NCBI GenBank assembly: GCA_003212335.1
Contig: QCQA01000005.1
Coordinates: 29,868 to 93,867, forward strand
Length of the DNA: 64,000 nucleotides
Reading direction: 5' to 3'
From: SAR86 cluster bacterium AG-447-A08
Lineage (GTDB): Bacteria > Pseudomonadota > Gammaproteobacteria > Magnimaribacterales > Magnimaribacteraceae
Every line of letters starts with the position of its first letter. Position 1 is the stretch's first letter. The notes under the pieces were generated by a model that worked only from the letters and a program-made list of their open reading frames with translations, did no database searches and was not told where the DNA came from. A program made the translations under genes and the position numbers. This document shows positions 1-6,966 of this stretch, piece by piece.

Positions 1-341
1 GAAAAATCAATATCATCGATAAGAAATCCTACTGAAGAATTTGGAGTACCTTCATATCCAGACCTTTCCCCTATACCTCTAATCTGGAAATATCTAGGCC
101 TGGAATCACTGGCAGCAAAATTTAGATTTGGAACAGAATAAGATAATTCTTCAAAATGTTTGTATTGTCTTTTATCGATATTCTCTTCGGTAAAAATAAT
201 TAAGCTTGAATTTTTTTCTGCTTGGGTAATTTCCCTCCAATCTCCGCTAACTACTATTTCATCTACTTCTTCAGAATAAAAGTAAGATTGGAAAGATAGG
301 AAAAAAAGGAAAGTGAAAAAACTATATTTATTTGATGTCAT
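1..341 (-). CDS. TonB-dependent receptor, N-terminal part (cut by window edge)
   Basis: I translated this by hand from the ATG at 339-341; the frame stays open for 113 codons to the window edge. It opens with a signal peptide (hydrophobic FFTFLFFLSF, then SEEVDEIVVSG, the usual start of a mature TonB-dependent receptor). A plug-domain pattern follows: 'SVPNLNF', 'FQIRGIGER' and 'VGFLIDDIDF'. The beta-barrel would lie beyond the left edge. The protein would sit in the outer membrane and import a scarce solute using TonB energy. A TPP riboswitch lies directly upstream, so thiamine, TPP or a precursor is the likely substrate (inference). Its ribosome binding site GGAGG is part of the riboswitch. 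Confidence 0.88.
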   Translation of the reverse strand, partial: MTSNKYSFFTFLFFLSFQSYFYSEEVDEIVVSGDWREITQAEKNSSLIIFTEENIDKRQYKHFEELSYSVPNLNFAASDSRPRYFQIRGIGERSGYEGTPNSSVGFLIDDIDF

Positions 342-413
342 GTAATTCCTCCGCCATCATTGTATGGATCAGGTTCAAGGGTTTAATTCTCAGGCATAGC
401 CTCCCCTTTACAC
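340..413 (-). promoter_or_regulatory. TPP riboswitch (THI element)
   Basis: Read on the minus strand, this shows the thi-box hallmarks in order: a GGGGAGGC-type segment, a short hairpin AGGC-TAT-GCCT running into CTGAGA, then ACCCTTGAACCTGATC, then a GATGGCGGAGG 3' part. The outer stem P1 can form between GTGTAA (413-408) and TTACAT (345-340). The last two bases of that strand are the A and T of the receptor ATG. The Shine-Dalgarno GGAGG lies in the conserved 3' part of the aptamer. Ligand binding should therefore block translation initiation directly. No separate expression platform or terminator is visible. The P3 arm is almost absent, which makes the element compact. Confidence 0.93.
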
Positions 414-458
414 TTATGTAGACAATGATAACGCGGATTAAGAATTCATCAAGTCAAG

Positions 459-1376
459 CTAAAGAGGTACAACAGTATTTGGGAGATTAGCTTTGATAAA
501 TTTGCTCAGAACCTTTAAATCGGACTCTTTAGAATAATCCTTTCTAAATGAAATGGAGATGTTTCTATAGGCTTGATCTACGTCAAGCTTCCTAACTATC
601 ATTCCTTGGGTATTGATACGGCCTTCATATGTTGCCAGTGCAGGAACAAGGGTCGATCCTTGTCCCATCGCTACAAATTGTAAAATTGTTTCTAAGCTCC
701 CTGCATGTAACCATTGCATTGGTCCTTCTGTCTCCAAATTCTTAAGTCCACATACCGACTTTACTTGGTCAGATAGACAGTGCTCCTCTGGCAATAAAAG
801 TAAATCTAAATTCTGTAGATGTTTGACAGTAATATCATCAACAGCATAGATATCATGATTAACCGGGTGGGCTAACCAAAATGGCTCCTTAAATAATTGA
901 CGCTCTTTAAGGCCTTTCTCATTCTTTACAGTGGTAGCTAATAGGGCTGCATCGATTTTTCCAGACTTTAAATCTTCTACTAATTCTGAGGTTGTTGCTT
1001 CAACTATAATTAAATCTAAATCTGGATAAGCTTCTTTTAAGGGCAATAATATTATCGGAAGAAGATAAGGACTTAGGGTGTGGATTGCTCCTAAAGTCAT
1101 CTTTCCCATCAAAGGTTGTTTAAATCTATGCGCAATTTTTTCTATTTCTGAAGCTGTTTCTAAAGTTTTTTGAGCTGCTTCTAAGATCAATCTACCTTCT
1201 TCAGTTATTGTTACTTTTCTATTTGTTCTTTCAAAAAGAGTTAAGCCTAATTCTTGTTCTAATTTGTTGATTTGGTTGCTAAGAGTAGGCTGTGTTACAA
1301 AACACTCCTCAGCAGCTTTACTAAAATTTTTATGTTTAGCTAAACTAGAAAAGTACTTGAGATCCTTTAAATTCAT
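459..1376 (-). CDS. oxyR: OxyR, peroxide-sensing LysR-family regulator
   Basis: The 305-residue protein has an N-terminal winged HTH (residues 1-60, 'FSKAAEECFVTQPTLSNQI') and a LysR substrate-binding domain. The key pattern is PEEHCLSDQVKSVC, with C200 and C209 spaced exactly as the redox cysteines C199 and C208 of E. coli OxyR. This separates it from generic LysR proteins. It should sense hydrogen peroxide through a C200-C209 disulfide and activate antioxidant genes. It is divergent from rubrerythrin, a plausible target. The start has no clear Shine-Dalgarno. A TATAAT box at 1399-1394 would give a leader of about ten bases. Confidence 0.93.
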   Translation of the reverse strand: MNLKDLKYFSSLAKHKNFSKAAEECFVTQPTLSNQINKLEQELGLTLFERTNRKVTITEEGRLILEAAQKTLETASEIEKIAHRFKQPLMGKMTLGAIHTLSPYLLPIILLPLKEAYPDLDLIIVEATTSELVEDLKSGKIDAALLATTVKNEKGLKERQLFKEPFWLAHPVNHDIYAVDDITVKHLQNLDLLLLPEEHCLSDQVKSVCGLKNLETEGPMQWLHAGSLETILQFVAMGQGSTLVPALATYEGRINTQGMIVRKLDVDQAYRNISISFRKDYSKESDLKVLSKFIKANLPNTVVPL

Positions 1377-1377
1377 T

Positions 1378-1392
1378 ATAGATTTTGTCTAT
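1378..1392. promoter_or_regulatory. Putative OxyR binding motif at the oxyR start
   Basis: ATAG-N7-CTAT, the inverted repeat that forms one half of the E. coli OxyR recognition pattern, lies one base from the oxyR initiation codon. It overlaps the expected transcription start downstream of a TATAAT box at 1399-1394. Occupancy here would block oxyR transcription, which matches the known autorepression of oxyR. The adjoining second half-site (about 1400-1414) is degenerate. Confidence 0.55.
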
Positions 1393-1474
1393 TATTATAA
1401 TTTGAATAAATGATTATACAAATATATAAATTATAAATATCATGCCGCCATATTTATTTATTGTTCATTATTAA

Positions 1475-1489
1475 TGAGAATTGTTATCA
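1475..1489. promoter_or_regulatory. Putative Fur box upstream of rubrerythrin
   Basis: TGAGAATTGTTATCA matches the 7-1-7 Fur consensus TGATAATnATTATCA at 12 of 14 defined positions. It lies 77 bases upstream of the rubrerythrin ATG in the oxyR-rubrerythrin intergenic region. It could bind Fur or a Fur-family peroxide sensor, linking this diiron peroxidase to iron supply. Which of the two divergent promoters it controls cannot be told from sequence. Confidence 0.6.
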
Positions 1490-1565
1490 AAGTAATAATG
1501 GATTTCATCAACAAATTTAAAAAAAATTTACTCTAAAATAGTTTTTTTTATAAACGGAGAAAATA

Positions 1566-1985
1566 ATGTCAGGTCTTAAAGGAACAAATACTGAACAGAA
1601 TCTAAAAGATGCATTTGCAGGTGAATCTCAAGCAAACAGAAGATACCTATACTTTGCAGCAAAGGCAGATGTGGAAGGTCATAATGATATAGCAGCTGTT
1701 TTTCGTTCAACTGCAGAGGGTGAAACAGGTCATGCTCACGGTCATTTAGAATATCTAGAAGAAACTGGTGATCCTGCAACAGGACTTCCTATGGGTGAAA
1801 CGAAGCTTAACCTAGAAGCTTCAGTAGCCGGTGAAACACATGAATACACAGACATGTATCCAGGAATGGCTAAAACTGCAAGAGAAGAAGGTTTCGATGA
1901 AATCGCTGACTGGTTTGAGACACTTGCCAAAGCAGAAAGATCTCATGCTAATAGATTTTCTAAAGCTCTAGACGAATTAGCTTAA
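1566..1985 (+). CDS. rbr: Rubrerythrin-type diiron peroxidase (no rubredoxin domain)
   Basis: The 139-residue protein is a four-helix ferritin-like domain with iron-ligand patterns AFAGESQANRRY (residues 16-27), EGETGHAHGH (51-60), the third-helix glutamate in VAGETHEY, and EGFDEIADWFETLAKAERSHANRF. It reduces hydrogen peroxide in the cytoplasm. The C-terminal CxxC rubredoxin domain of classical rubrerythrin is missing, so electrons must come from another protein; the Fe-S protein encoded next is a candidate. A good Shine-Dalgarno (CGGAGA) precedes the ATG. A Fur-type box lies upstream and a hairpin separates it from the next gene, suggesting it is made in excess of its neighbours. Confidence 0.92.
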   Translation: MSGLKGTNTEQNLKDAFAGESQANRRYLYFAAKADVEGHNDIAAVFRSTAEGETGHAHGHLEYLEETGDPATGLPMGETKLNLEASVAGETHEYTDMYPGMAKTAREEGFDEIADWFETLAKAERSHANRFSKALDELA

Positions 1986-2004
1986 TCATTAATTAAAAGT
2001 CTCT

Positions 2005-2030
2005 ATAAGGTGCGTTCAGCGCACCTTATT
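2005..2030 (+). terminator. Stem-loop between rubrerythrin and Fe-S protein gene
   Basis: A perfect 10-bp stem (ATAAGGTGCG / CGCACCTTAT) with a 5-base loop TTCAG lies 19 bases after the rubrerythrin stop. Only a weak T-run (TATTTGAT) follows. It probably acts as a partial terminator or 3' stabiliser, letting rubrerythrin mRNA exceed that of the downstream genes. Confidence 0.65.
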
Positions 2031-2040
2031 TGATACCCCT

Positions 2041-3387
2041 ATGTCAGATATATTTTCAGAAAAGGAAGGCGGCTTAGAAGCACCTACTAGACATCCTGTT
2101 GATTGGAAGGATCCATCTTTTATGGATAAAGAGGAATTCCTCAAAGAATCCGAAAGAGTTTATGATGTTTGTCACACCTGCAGGAGGTGCGTAAGCCTTT
2201 GCGAATCTTTTCCAACCTTATTTGATTTAATTGATGAGTCAGAAACATTTGAACTAGATGGTGTAGACAAAAATGACTTTCAGAAAGTGGTAGACGAATG
2301 TTACATGTGTGATCTCTGCTATCAGACAAAATGTCCTTATGTACCTCCTCATCCCTGGGCACTTGATTTTCCACACTTAATGCTAAGAGGCAAAGCAATA
2401 GCCTACGAAGAAAAAAACAAATCTCTAAAAAAAAGAGTTAGAGATAAAGTCTTAACCTCGACAGATAAACTTGGAAAGTTCATGAAACTGCCGGTCGTGG
2501 ACATAACCTATCAAGCAATTTCTTCAAATGGTTCAGCCAGGAAAGTAGCTTCAAAAGTAACAGGAGTTCATGCAGATGCCCCTTGGCCAAAATTTGAGAG
2601 CTCTGTAGAAAAGTACACCCCAAAAACTATTGAAAAAGTAACTACTACTGAGAAGACAACTGGAAAGGTAGCTGTTTATTCTGGGTGTTATTGCAGAAAT
2701 AATGATGCGAATCTTGCAAATGATTTGCTAAAAGTCATGGAACATAATGGAGTTGAAGCAAAACTCATGATCGATGATAAGTGCTGTGGTATGCCGAAAC
2801 TTGATCTAGGCGACCTCAAGTCGGTAGAAAGTTTGATGGAGCAAAATACTCCTCTACTTCTTGCCGAGATTGAGCAAGGGTATGACATCATCTCGTTGGT
2901 ACCTTCGTGTGTTTTAATGTACAAGCAAGAGCTGCCATTACTGTTCGATGACAATCAGGATTTAAAGAAGATTAAACAGCATATTTTCGATCCTTTCGAA
3001 TATCTATCATACAGAGAAGATAAAGGACTTCTAAATAAAGACTTTAAAAAGTCTCTAGGAAAAATAGCATATCAAGTAGCTTGTCATCAAAGAGTACAAA
3101 ATATAGGCCCAAAAACTAAAGAATTGTTAGAGCTTATTCCCGATACAGAAGTTCAGGCTATCGAGCGTTGTTCAGGTCATGATGGTACTTATGCAGTAAA
3201 GGAAGAAACACATAATAATTCAGTAAAGATTGCTAGACCTGTTTCTAGAAAAGTAGATGAATCAGAAGCTGATCATCTCACGAGTGACTGTCCTCTGGCC
3301 GCAAAACAAATACAACATGTTTCAAAGAATAAACCAGATTCCGCCCATCCAATTTCATTAATCAAAAAAGCTTATGGAGTTGAATAA
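2041..3387 (+). CDS. GlpC/HdrD-like Fe-S oxidoreductase with CCG domains
   Basis: The 448-residue cytoplasmic protein has two N-terminal 4Fe-4S motifs: CHTCRRCVSLC (residues 40-50) and CYMCDLCYQTKCP (about 87-99). Two cysteine-rich CCG-type domains follow ('YSGCYCRNND ... DKCCGMPKLD' and 'VACHQRVQNIG ... ERCSGHDGTY'). This is the layout of GlpC and heterodisulfide-reductase subunit D relatives, which pass electrons between Fe-S proteins and quinone or thiols. Lying between rubrerythrin and a DUF3501 gene, it may be the reductant of the rubredoxin-less rubrerythrin (inference). The ATG has no evident Shine-Dalgarno; translation may depend on the leader hairpin. Confidence 0.85.
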   Translation: MSDIFSEKEGGLEAPTRHPVDWKDPSFMDKEEFLKESERVYDVCHTCRRCVSLCESFPTLFDLIDESETFELDGVDKNDFQKVVDECYMCDLCYQTKCPYVPPHPWALDFPHLMLRGKAIAYEEKNKSLKKRVRDKVLTSTDKLGKFMKLPVVDITYQAISSNGSARKVASKVTGVHADAPWPKFESSVEKYTPKTIEKVTTTEKTTGKVAVYSGCYCRNNDANLANDLLKVMEHNGVEAKLMIDDKCCGMPKLDLGDLKSVESLMEQNTPLLLAEIEQGYDIISLVPSCVLMYKQELPLLFDDNQDLKKIKQHIFDPFEYLSYREDKGLLNKDFKKSLGKIAYQVACHQRVQNIGPKTKELLELIPDTEVQAIERCSGHDGTYAVKEETHNNSVKIARPVSRKVDESEADHLTSDCPLAAKQIQHVSKNKPDSAHPISLIKKAYGVE

Positions 3388-3388
3388 A

Positions 3389-3973
3389 ATGACAAAATTA
3401 AACAAAACCGACTTACTTTCATTAGAAGAATATAGTGAACGCAGGGAGGAACTTCGTGCCGAAGTTATACAACTGAAAAAAGATAGGCTCATACAAATTG
3501 GAGAAAATATCAGCTTACTTTTTGAAAGTATAGAGACAATTAAGTACCAAATACAAGAAATGCTAAGGATTGAGAAGATATTTGATTCTGAAGGAATCGA
3601 AGAGGAGTTAGGCGCCTATAATCCACTTATACCTGATGGAGCTAACTTAAAAGCCACAATGCTGATTGAATATCCTGATAAAGAAGTAAGAGCAGAAAAA
3701 CTGAAAGATCTGCACCTTGTAGAAAATAAGGTATGGTTACAAATTGGCGAAAATGAAAGAGTTTATGCTGTAGCTGATGAAGATCTAGAAAGATCAAATG
3801 AAGAAAAAACTTCAGCTGTCCATTTTTTGAGATTTGAATTCGACAAGAATATGATCGCTGACTTCAAAAGCGCCAAGATGTTATACGCTGGCATAGACCA
3901 CCCTAAATATAATATAAAAACAAAAGAGATACCTCTAACTACCGTAAAGAGCCTGGCAGCTGACTTTAACTAA
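3389..3973 (+). CDS. DUF3501 family protein
   Basis: The protein matches the DUF3501 family by its opening 'KLNKTDLLSLEEYSERREELR', central 'EELGAYNPLIPDGANLKATMLIEYPD' and C-terminal 'VHFLRFEF'. No biochemical function is known to me. It lacks cysteine clusters and membrane segments. I chose the ATG at 3389 over one at 3374: 3389 has GGAG nine bases upstream, does not overlap the preceding gene and gives the family's usual N-terminus. The stop of the Fe-S gene is one base away, so the two are translationally coupled. From memory, the gene commonly sits beside rubrerythrin and CCG proteins in proteobacteria, which implies a shared role in peroxide defence. Confidence 0.83.
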   Translation: MTKLNKTDLLSLEEYSERREELRAEVIQLKKDRLIQIGENISLLFESIETIKYQIQEMLRIEKIFDSEGIEEELGAYNPLIPDGANLKATMLIEYPDKEVRAEKLKDLHLVENKVWLQIGENERVYAVADEDLERSNEEKTSAVHFLRFEFDKNMIADFKSAKMLYAGIDHPKYNIKTKEIPLTTVKSLAADFN

Positions 3974-3975
3974 AA

Positions 3976-3987
3976 GACAGCGCTGTC
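3976..3987. promoter_or_regulatory. Perfect 12-bp palindrome, possible operator
   Basis: GACAGCGCTGTC is a perfect palindrome starting two bases after the DUF3501 stop and 31 bases before the next ORF. A weak promoter can be drawn across it: TGTCAT as -35, 17 bases, then TACAAT as -10 just before 4019. The palindrome would then overlap the -35. It has no loop or T-run, so it looks more like a protein site than a terminator. Confidence 0.35.
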
Positions 3988-4018
3988 ATATACTTTATAT
4001 TATTGATACAATACAAAT

Positions 4019-4288
4019 ATGAAATTGAAAGAATTAAAGCAATTAATTGAAGGCTGTCATGTGGAAGACCTCAACAATGAGCTTGAGGCTATTGTAATAT
4101 CTAAAGAAAATAAGATCTTCAAGACGGACAGCATCAGGGTAGATACAGACTCCGGAAGAATAATTATAGCTACACAAGATTCAGAGCAGTTCAAACTAAA
4201 TAAGCTTAACGCAGATAAAGAAATGGAATTTGCTAAAAAAATGCTCTCGATAAAGTCTGTTGAAACTGAAAAGGGTCTAAACCACTAA
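4019..4288 (+). CDS. Small hypothetical protein (89 aa)
   Basis: I do not recognise this protein. It is acidic/lysine-rich and soluble, with no signal peptide or membrane segment. '[24 protein letters not shown]' looks helical and '[17 protein letters not shown]' looks like a beta hairpin. It follows the rubrerythrin-DUF3501 genes on the same strand after a 45-base gap holding a palindrome and a possible promoter. Its 3' end overlaps the convergent acyl-CoA dehydrogenase by four bases. Codon use resembles its neighbours, so I think it is real. Confidence 0.6.
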   Translation: MKLKELKQLIEGCHVEDLNNELEAIVISKENKIFKTDSIRVDTDSGRIIIATQDSEQFKLNKLNADKEMEFAKKMLSIKSVETEKGLNH

Positions 4289-5496
4289 TCTGCATATTTA
4301 TTTAACTCTTCCTTGGCAATAGTCCTTAAGTGCACTTCGTCAGGACCATCTCCAATTCTCAGATATCTGATTGAGCTATATAAGCTTGCTAGGGGAGTGT
4401 CTTGAGAAACACCGGCTCCACCATGTATCTGAATTGCCCTCTCAATAACTCTTACTGCCATACTGGGTACTTCTACTTTTGGCTGTGCAATCTCGCTTTT
4501 TGCTTTCTTATTTCCCAGAGTGTCCATCATATAGGCAGCCTTTAATGTTAGGAGTCTACACATTTCAATTTCGTTACGGCATTTAGCTATAACGTCGTAG
4601 TTACCTCCTAATTCAGCAAGTGCTTTCCCAAAAGCCTTCCTAGAAGAAGCTCTTTTACATAGCAATTCAAGAGCAACTTCTGCAGCACCTATAATTTTCA
4701 TACAATGATGTATACGACCTGGACCTAACCTGCCTTGAGCTATTTCGAAACCCCTACCCTCACCCAGTATCATATTTTCTTTAGGAACCCTTACGTTCTC
4801 GAAAATCAAGTGAGCGTGACCATTTGGCGCGTGGTCTGAACCATACACTGTTAGCATTCTTTTTAAGCTAATTCCGGGAGTATCTTTTGGGACAATTATC
4901 TGGGATTGCCTTTGATGTTTAGGGGCATCAGGATTTGAAACTCCCATGAAAATCATGAATTCACAATCGGGTCTACCATATCCAGAAGTCCACCACTTCT
5001 CACCATTAAGAACATAATCATCTCCATCTCTCTTTATGGAGCTAGCGATATTTGTAGCATCAGAAGAAGCAACATTTGGCTCTGTCATAGCGAAAGCAGA
5101 ACGTATTTTTCCTTGTAATAAAGGTTCAAGCCATTTGTCTTTTTGATAATCACTACCATATTTATCAAGTACTTCCATATTGCCTGCATCAGGAGCAGAA
5201 GAATTGAAAACTTCTGAAGTCCAACCAACACCCATCATTTCAGCAAGAGGTGCAAACTCTAAATTTGTAAGCCCGTATCCTAAATCTCCAGTTAGAGAAA
5301 AGTTCCAAAGACCTTGCTCTCTTGCTTCTTGCTTAAGTTCAGTTAAAACTTCAGGTACCTGCCAAGGATTTCCTGAATCTCGAAAGCCAGCCATGGCTGA
5401 ATCGTACTCTTTCTCTCTGGGTCTGATTTTCTGTTCTATAAAATTAGAAACAAGATTAATCAGTTCTTTTGTTTTTTTTGTGTGTTCAAAGTTCAT
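4285..5496 (-). CDS. Acyl-CoA dehydrogenase, ACAD10/11-like
   Basis: The 403-residue flavoprotein has the full acyl-CoA dehydrogenase fold: helical N-domain, FAD-binding middle with '[17 protein letters not shown]' and '[14 protein letters not shown]', and C-domain with '[22 protein letters not shown]' and '[35 protein letters not shown]'. The last motif is typical of the ACAD10/11 (FadE2, LvaC) branch rather than short/medium-chain dehydrogenases. In that branch the dehydrogenase domain can work with a kinase on 4-hydroxyacyl-CoAs. A kinase of the matching type lies at 48841-49905. Substrate chain length cannot be read from sequence. Monocistronic; a divergent amidase starts 63 bases away. 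Confidence 0.87.
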   Translation of the reverse strand: MNFEHTKKTKELINLVSNFIEQKIRPREKEYDSAMAGFRDSGNPWQVPEVLTELKQEAREQGLWNFSLTGDLGYGLTNLEFAPLAEMMGVGWTSEVFNSSAPDAGNMEVLDKYGSDYQKDKWLEPLLQGKIRSAFAMTEPNVASSDATNIASSIKRDGDDYVLNGEKWWTSGYGRPDCEFMIFMGVSNPDAPKHQRQSQIIVPKDTPGISLKRMLTVYGSDHAPNGHAHLIFENVRVPKENMILGEGRGFEIAQGRLGPGRIHHCMKIIGAAEVALELLCKRASSRKAFGKALAELGGNYDVIAKCRNEIEMCRLLTLKAAYMMDTLGNKKAKSEIAQPKVEVPSMAVRVIERAIQIHGGAGVSQDTPLASLYSSIRYLRIGDGPDEVHLRTIAKEELNKYAD

Positions 5497-5559
5497 AACT
5501 AAATTGAATTCATATTACTAAAAAATGATAACATCATTTAAATTATTGGAGAGAACACT

Positions 5560-6966
5560 ATGGACTTTAGAGATTACTCGTTGAAAGATTTGGCTAGCAA
5601 TATTCAGTCAAAAAAAATGTCAGCTACAGAGGTCACGCAAGCTGCATTAGACAATATTGATAAATACGATGGAGAGTTAAATGCTTTTTGTGCTGTCAAT
5701 CATGAAGACGCGATAAACCAAGCAAAGCAAATAGATAATTTGATTCAAAAAGGTGAAACCGTCGGAAAACTTGCTGGAATACCTATTGGAGTAAAGGATC
5801 TGGAAGATGCTAAAGGATTTGTAACGACTTTTGGTTCTGAATTGCATGTGAATGATAAGCCCGCTAGCGAGGACTCTATATTGGTAAAGCGAATGAGAGA
5901 TCAAGGTTGCGTAATTTTGGGAAAAACTAATACTCCAGAATTCGGGCACAAAGGAAAAACAGATAATGTACCTTTTGGAATAACCAAAAACCCTTGGAAT
6001 CTTGAATATTCACCAGGAGGATCTTCAGGAGGAACATCTGCAGCACTAGCATCAGGAATGATACCTCTAGGAACAGGTTCTGATGGAGGTGGTTCTATAA
6101 GAATACCTGCAGCTCTAGGAGGGCTCGCAGGAATTAAAACCTCGCAAGGCAGAATCCCTATTGGGGGTGATACACCTCCCGGTTCAGGACTTCTTACGGT
6201 AAAGGGTCCAATGGCGAATACTACAGAAGATAATGCTCTAGCACTGGATGCAACTGTGGGACCACATCCAACAGATATTTTTTCTTTAGAAGGTGAAAAT
6301 TTAGATTGGCTGGGCAGCTTAACAGAGGAATTGCCTAAAACTGCTATATGGTCTCCGACTATGGGGTTCTCTTCTGTAGATAAGGAAATATTATCAAAAT
6401 GTGAAACGGCGATTAATGCGCTTGCAGATTCGGATGTTGAAATTATTGAAAAAGAAACTATCTGGGAGGATAACCCCGTTGAAGCGTGGATGGTATTCTG
6501 GGCCTCAGCGTGCGCAAGAAGACAACAACATCTAATTGGTACGGACGATTTTGAGAAAATAGATCCTCTTCTAAGATTATTTATTGAAATGGGAACCACA
6601 ATGGATGGTGCATCTTATGCCACCTCAATAGATGCTTGTCATAAGTTAGGATATCAGTTGCAAAGGTTCTTTGATGAGTCCCCTTTAATCATCACACCTG
6701 CTACATGTGGACATGCACCTAAACTAGAAGGCGACGGTTTTGTAAACGGTAATGAAACACCTTCTTGGGTAGATTTTACAATGGGTATCAATATGACTAG
6801 AAATCCTGCAGGAGTGATCCCGATTTCTACCTTAGATTCAGGACTCCCTGCTTCGTTGCAGATTATAGGTGGACAGCGAAGGGATTTAGATGTGCTAAAG
6901 GCTATGTATGCTTTTGAAAAAGTAATAGGATTCTCAGAAAAGGCTTGTGATCATGTCAACTCCTAA
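5560..6966 (+). CDS. Amidase-signature family hydrolase
   Basis: The 468-residue protein has the amidase-signature core with the Ser-cisSer-Lys triad visible: K79 in IPIGVKDLED, S155 in SPGGSSGG and S179 in GSDGGGSIRIPA. It should hydrolyse a carboxamide or ester to the free acid; the natural substrate is unknown. GatA is unlikely because no gatB or gatC is nearby and the C-terminal half is more like catabolic amidases. The ATG has a good Shine-Dalgarno (TTGGAGAG). The 2OG oxygenase downstream starts inside its last codons, so the two are cotranscribed and may treat the same compound. Confidence 0.85.
   Translation: MDFRDYSLKDLASNIQSKKMSATEVTQAALDNIDKYDGELNAFCAVNHEDAINQAKQIDNLIQKGETVGKLAGIPIGVKDLEDAKGFVTTFGSELHVNDKPASEDSILVKRMRDQGCVILGKTNTPEFGHKGKTDNVPFGITKNPWNLEYSPGGSSGGTSAALASGMIPLGTGSDGGGSIRIPAALGGLAGIKTSQGRIPIGGDTPPGSGLLTVKGPMANTTEDNALALDATVGPHPTDIFSLEGENLDWLGSLTEELPKTAIWSPTMGFSSVDKEILSKCETAINALADSDVEIIEKETIWEDNPVEAWMVFWASACARRQQHLIGTDDFEKIDPLLRLFIEMGTTMDGASYATSIDACHKLGYQLQRFFDESPLIITPATCGHAPKLEGDGFVNGNETPSWVDFTMGINMTRNPAGVIPISTLDSGLPASLQIIGGQRRDLDVLKAMYAFEKVIGFSEKACDHVNS

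Noticed and set aside
415..457. Promoter for the TPP riboswitch transcript
   Set aside because: TTGACT at 457-452 has no -10 at proper spacing: TATCAT is 21 bases away and TACATA is further. A promoter must exist here or upstream, but I cannot place it.
613..849. Plus-strand reading frame of 78 codons inside oxyR
   Set aside because: It is antisense to a clear OxyR coding region that holds the C200/C209 motif; no ribosome binding site or family signal.
1400..1414. Second OxyR half-site adjoining 1378-1392
   Set aside because: ATTT-N7-TGAT keeps only about half the defining bases; in AT-rich DNA this is not convincing.
5901..6599. Minus-strand reading frame of 232 codons opposite the amidase gene
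   Set aside because: Length comes from the codon pattern of the amidase on the other strand. The translation is Ser/Pro-rich with no domain, and the amidase triad is intact.
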